From Elusimicrobiota bacterium (lineage in GTDB: Bacteria; RUG730), in assembly GCA_031259185.1 (NCBI GenBank), contig JAIRLV010000001.1:1-8789 (forward strand): a stretch of DNA of 8,789 nucleotides. The letters are read 5' to 3'. Shown piece by piece: positions 7,471 to 8,789 of the stretch (the first letter of the stretch is position 1; every line of letters starts with the position of its first letter). Position numbers and translations under genes: made by a program. The notes beneath the pieces were generated by a model. The model was given only the letters and a program-made list of their open reading frames with translations. It made no database searches and was not told the origin of the DNA.

Positions 7471-7478
7471 AACCTCCT
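7471..7478 (-). promoter_or_regulatory. Strong Shine-Dalgarno site of tatA
   Basis: The minus strand reads AGGAGGTT ending 5 bases before ATG 7465. It is the most consensus-like ribosome site in the window, fitting a high TatA:TatC ratio as usual for Tat systems. Confidence 0.75.
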
Positions 7479-7531
7479 GTTGTGATTACTAAAAATAAAA
7501 AGATACTCTAGTTTGCTAAATTTATATATTT

Positions 7532-8789
7532 TTATATTACATCTGCTTCACTTTGCATAAATATGGGCACAATTTTTACAGCCTTTTCTGGCAAAGGACA
7601 ACTGAACTCACAAGCTCCGCAACCTATACAATATTGACCGTTAAAATCAATATTTCGATTTTCATCTATATCCTCTACAATTTTTATAGCGCTTGTCGGA
7701 CATTTTGCAACACAAATTCCACAAGCTATACATTTTGAATAGTCAAATCCAGCCATTCCGATTCTCGTTACTTGCTTTTGTGTCAAACTTAATTTTTTTA
7801 GAGCTCCGGTAGGACAAATTTGGCTACAATTATTACATTCATATTGGCAGAAACCTTTATCGTATTCTAAATGAACTACATCTATTTTTAAATCAGGAGC
7901 TTTTATGATATTTCCTTTGCAATTGTTAAGGCATAATTGACAAGAAGTACATTTTGTCATAAATCTATCGGGACTTCCGGCTCCTGGCGGATATATTGTC
8001 TTGGCGCCGCCTGTTTTTTCTATAGATTTTGTGGAAGGTTTTGCAAATAATCCAATTTTAAAGCTGATTATAGCAAAAATTGCTCCTAGCCCAGCAAAAA
8101 GCAATTTTCTACGAGCGTTATCAAATAGCACCTCTTTTTTTTGTCTAAAGATATTATATTCAATCGATTTTACCGGACAAGCTTGAATACATTTCATACA
8201 CCTAATACATCGCTCGTTGTCAATATTCTTTTCTTTAAAGTTTATACATCCTGCATAACAAAGCGTAGAGCATTTACCGCATTTGACACATTTTTCGTTT
8301 ATATGTAGTTTAAATATGCCAAATTTTGCGCAAAGCCCTAATAATGTCCCGATTGGACAAATTGTAGTACAAAAAATTCTTTTTTTCCAAATAGTTAACA
8401 AAATAATAACAACAAATGGCAAAAATCCAATCAAAAAAGACTTTATAGTATAAGTTCGATCAATAACTGTATTCGTAAATAAATTAATTATTTTTGCATA
8501 AATTGGAGTAAAAATATTTGAGACAATAGCGCCAAAATTTGAAAATGGATCCAAAAATCTAAAAGCAATAACCCAACCTGAAAATAACAATGCAAAAGAG
8601 ACCAAAGCAATAAAATATCTTGTTTTAAAAAAATTTTTTACATAAAAAAAAGCTTTTTTGTTTGTTATATAGCCAATTATTTCTTGCAAAATTCCAAGCG
8701 GACAAATAAACGAACAATAAAATCTTCCAAACAAAAATGTCAAAAACAAAATAATAATAACTATAGCTAAAATTCCATATGAAAATGAA
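7532..8789 (-). CDS. NapH-NapG fused membrane polyferredoxin with internal twin-arginine helix, 5' end outside window
   Basis: Predicted membrane electron-transfer protein; 418 residues are visible and the frame is open to the window edge, so a TTG at 8749 is not the true start. The first part is NapH-like: hydrophobic helices near 8780-8720, 8640-8570 and 8450-8390, and two CxxxCP motifs (CSFICP at 8716-8699, CTTICP at 8371-8354). Two ferredoxin [4Fe-4S] motifs follow (about 8291-8167), predicted cytosolic. ARRKLLFAG then starts a fourth helix (8113-8045). Beyond it lies a NapG/MauM-like domain beginning YPPGAG, with four more Cys clusters: CTSCQLCLNNC, CQYECNNCSQICP, CIACGICVAKCP and CIGCGACEFSCP. 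Six [4Fe-4S] clusters in total are expected from spacing. The topology suggests relay of electrons across the membrane to an unknown periplasmic acceptor. No napA catalytic subunit is seen, so nitrate reduction should not be assumed. It lies upstream of tatAC and is probably co-transcribed with it. Confidence 0.88.
   Translation of the reverse strand, partial: SFSYGILAIVIIILFLTFLFGRFYCSFICPLGILQEIIGYITNKKAFFYVKNFFKTRYFIALVSFALLFSGWVIAFRFLDPFSNFGAIVSNIFTPIYAKIINLFTNTVIDRTYTIKSFLIGFLPFVVIILLTIWKKRIFCTTICPIGTLLGLCAKFGIFKLHINEKCVKCGKCSTLCYAGCINFKEKNIDNERCIRCMKCIQACPVKSIEYNIFRQKKEVLFDNARRKLLFAGLGAIFAIISFKIGLFAKPSTKSIEKTGGAKTIYPPGAGSPDRFMTKCTSCQLCLNNCKGNIIKAPDLKIDVVHLEYDKGFCQYECNNCSQICPTGALKKLSLTQKQVTRIGMAGFDYSKCIACGICVAKCPTSAIKIVEDIDENRNIDFNGQYCIGCGACEFSCPLPEKAVKIVPIFMQSEADVI
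8045..8113 (-). other. Internal twin-arginine (Tat) signal/anchor helix in the polyferredoxin
   Basis: Codons 8113-8108 encode Arg-Arg in NARRKLLFAG, followed by an uninterrupted hydrophobic stretch to about 8045. It separates the predicted cytosolic ferredoxin pair from the NapG-like C-terminal domain; free-standing NapG carries its Tat signal in the same place relative to its PPGA and cluster motifs. The position after RR is Lys and then Leu-Leu, slightly off the RRxFLK consensus, with no Phe. Function as a Tat signal is inferred. Confidence 0.65.

Noticed and set aside
8747-8749. TTG at 8749 as the start of the polyferredoxin
   Set aside because: It lies within a hydrophobic helix whose upstream half (YGILAIVIII) continues in frame to the window edge.
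7532-8789. Periplasmic nitrate reductase accessory operon
   Set aside because: Similarity to NapH/NapG is to electron-transfer modules used with many partners. No napA, napB or napD is present, so a role in nitrate reduction is unsupported.

Overview
The window is AT-rich (roughly a quarter G+C by eye) and densely coding, with Lys/Asn/Ile-rich proteins. It holds six genes in two converging blocks. A septal transpeptidase, a Tat translocon and a NapH/NapG-type polyferredoxin point to a walled bacterium with an anaerobic or low-potential redox life style. The mix would fit a low-GC gut or symbiotic lineage such as Endomicrobia/Elusimicrobiota. That placement is inference at low confidence, because no rRNA or other phylogenetic marker was checked.

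Plus-strand block (1-4909): the 3' part of an ftsI-like class B penicillin-binding protein runs off the left edge. A 182-bp AT-rich spacer follows, with a 9-bp inverted repeat and a possible promoter. Then comes a 1089-residue protein that joins an endonuclease Q-like PHP nuclease with its zinc finger to a complete UvrD/PcrA-type helicase motor. It reads as a one-polypeptide repair machine: incise at a deaminated base, then unwind from the nick.

Minus-strand block, in transcription order (8789 down to 4965): a membrane polyferredoxin (5' end outside the window) in which a NapH-like membrane part is fused through an internal twin-arginine helix to a NapG-like four-cluster domain; then tatA; then tatC, overlapping tatA by 4 bp; then, after 132 bp, cysS. 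The polyferredoxin looks like a Tat client lying directly upstream of the translocase it would need. The two blocks converge, with 55 bp between the helicase and cysS stop codons.

The most striking anomaly is cysS. It aligns end to end with cysteinyl-tRNA synthetases (473 codons) and keeps all catalytic and zinc-binding motifs, yet codon 159 is TGA where homologues usually have Leu. It is the only in-frame TGA in about 2,780 codons, and tatA and tatC use TGA as their stop. A recent nonsense mutation or a sequence error is therefore likelier than a changed genetic code, but the gene is normally essential and this should be resolved. The second highlight is the EndoQ-UvrD fusion with a possible C-terminal sliding-clamp motif. 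I saw no rRNA, tRNA, CRISPR array or insertion sequence, and no gene-free stretch longer than 300 bp.
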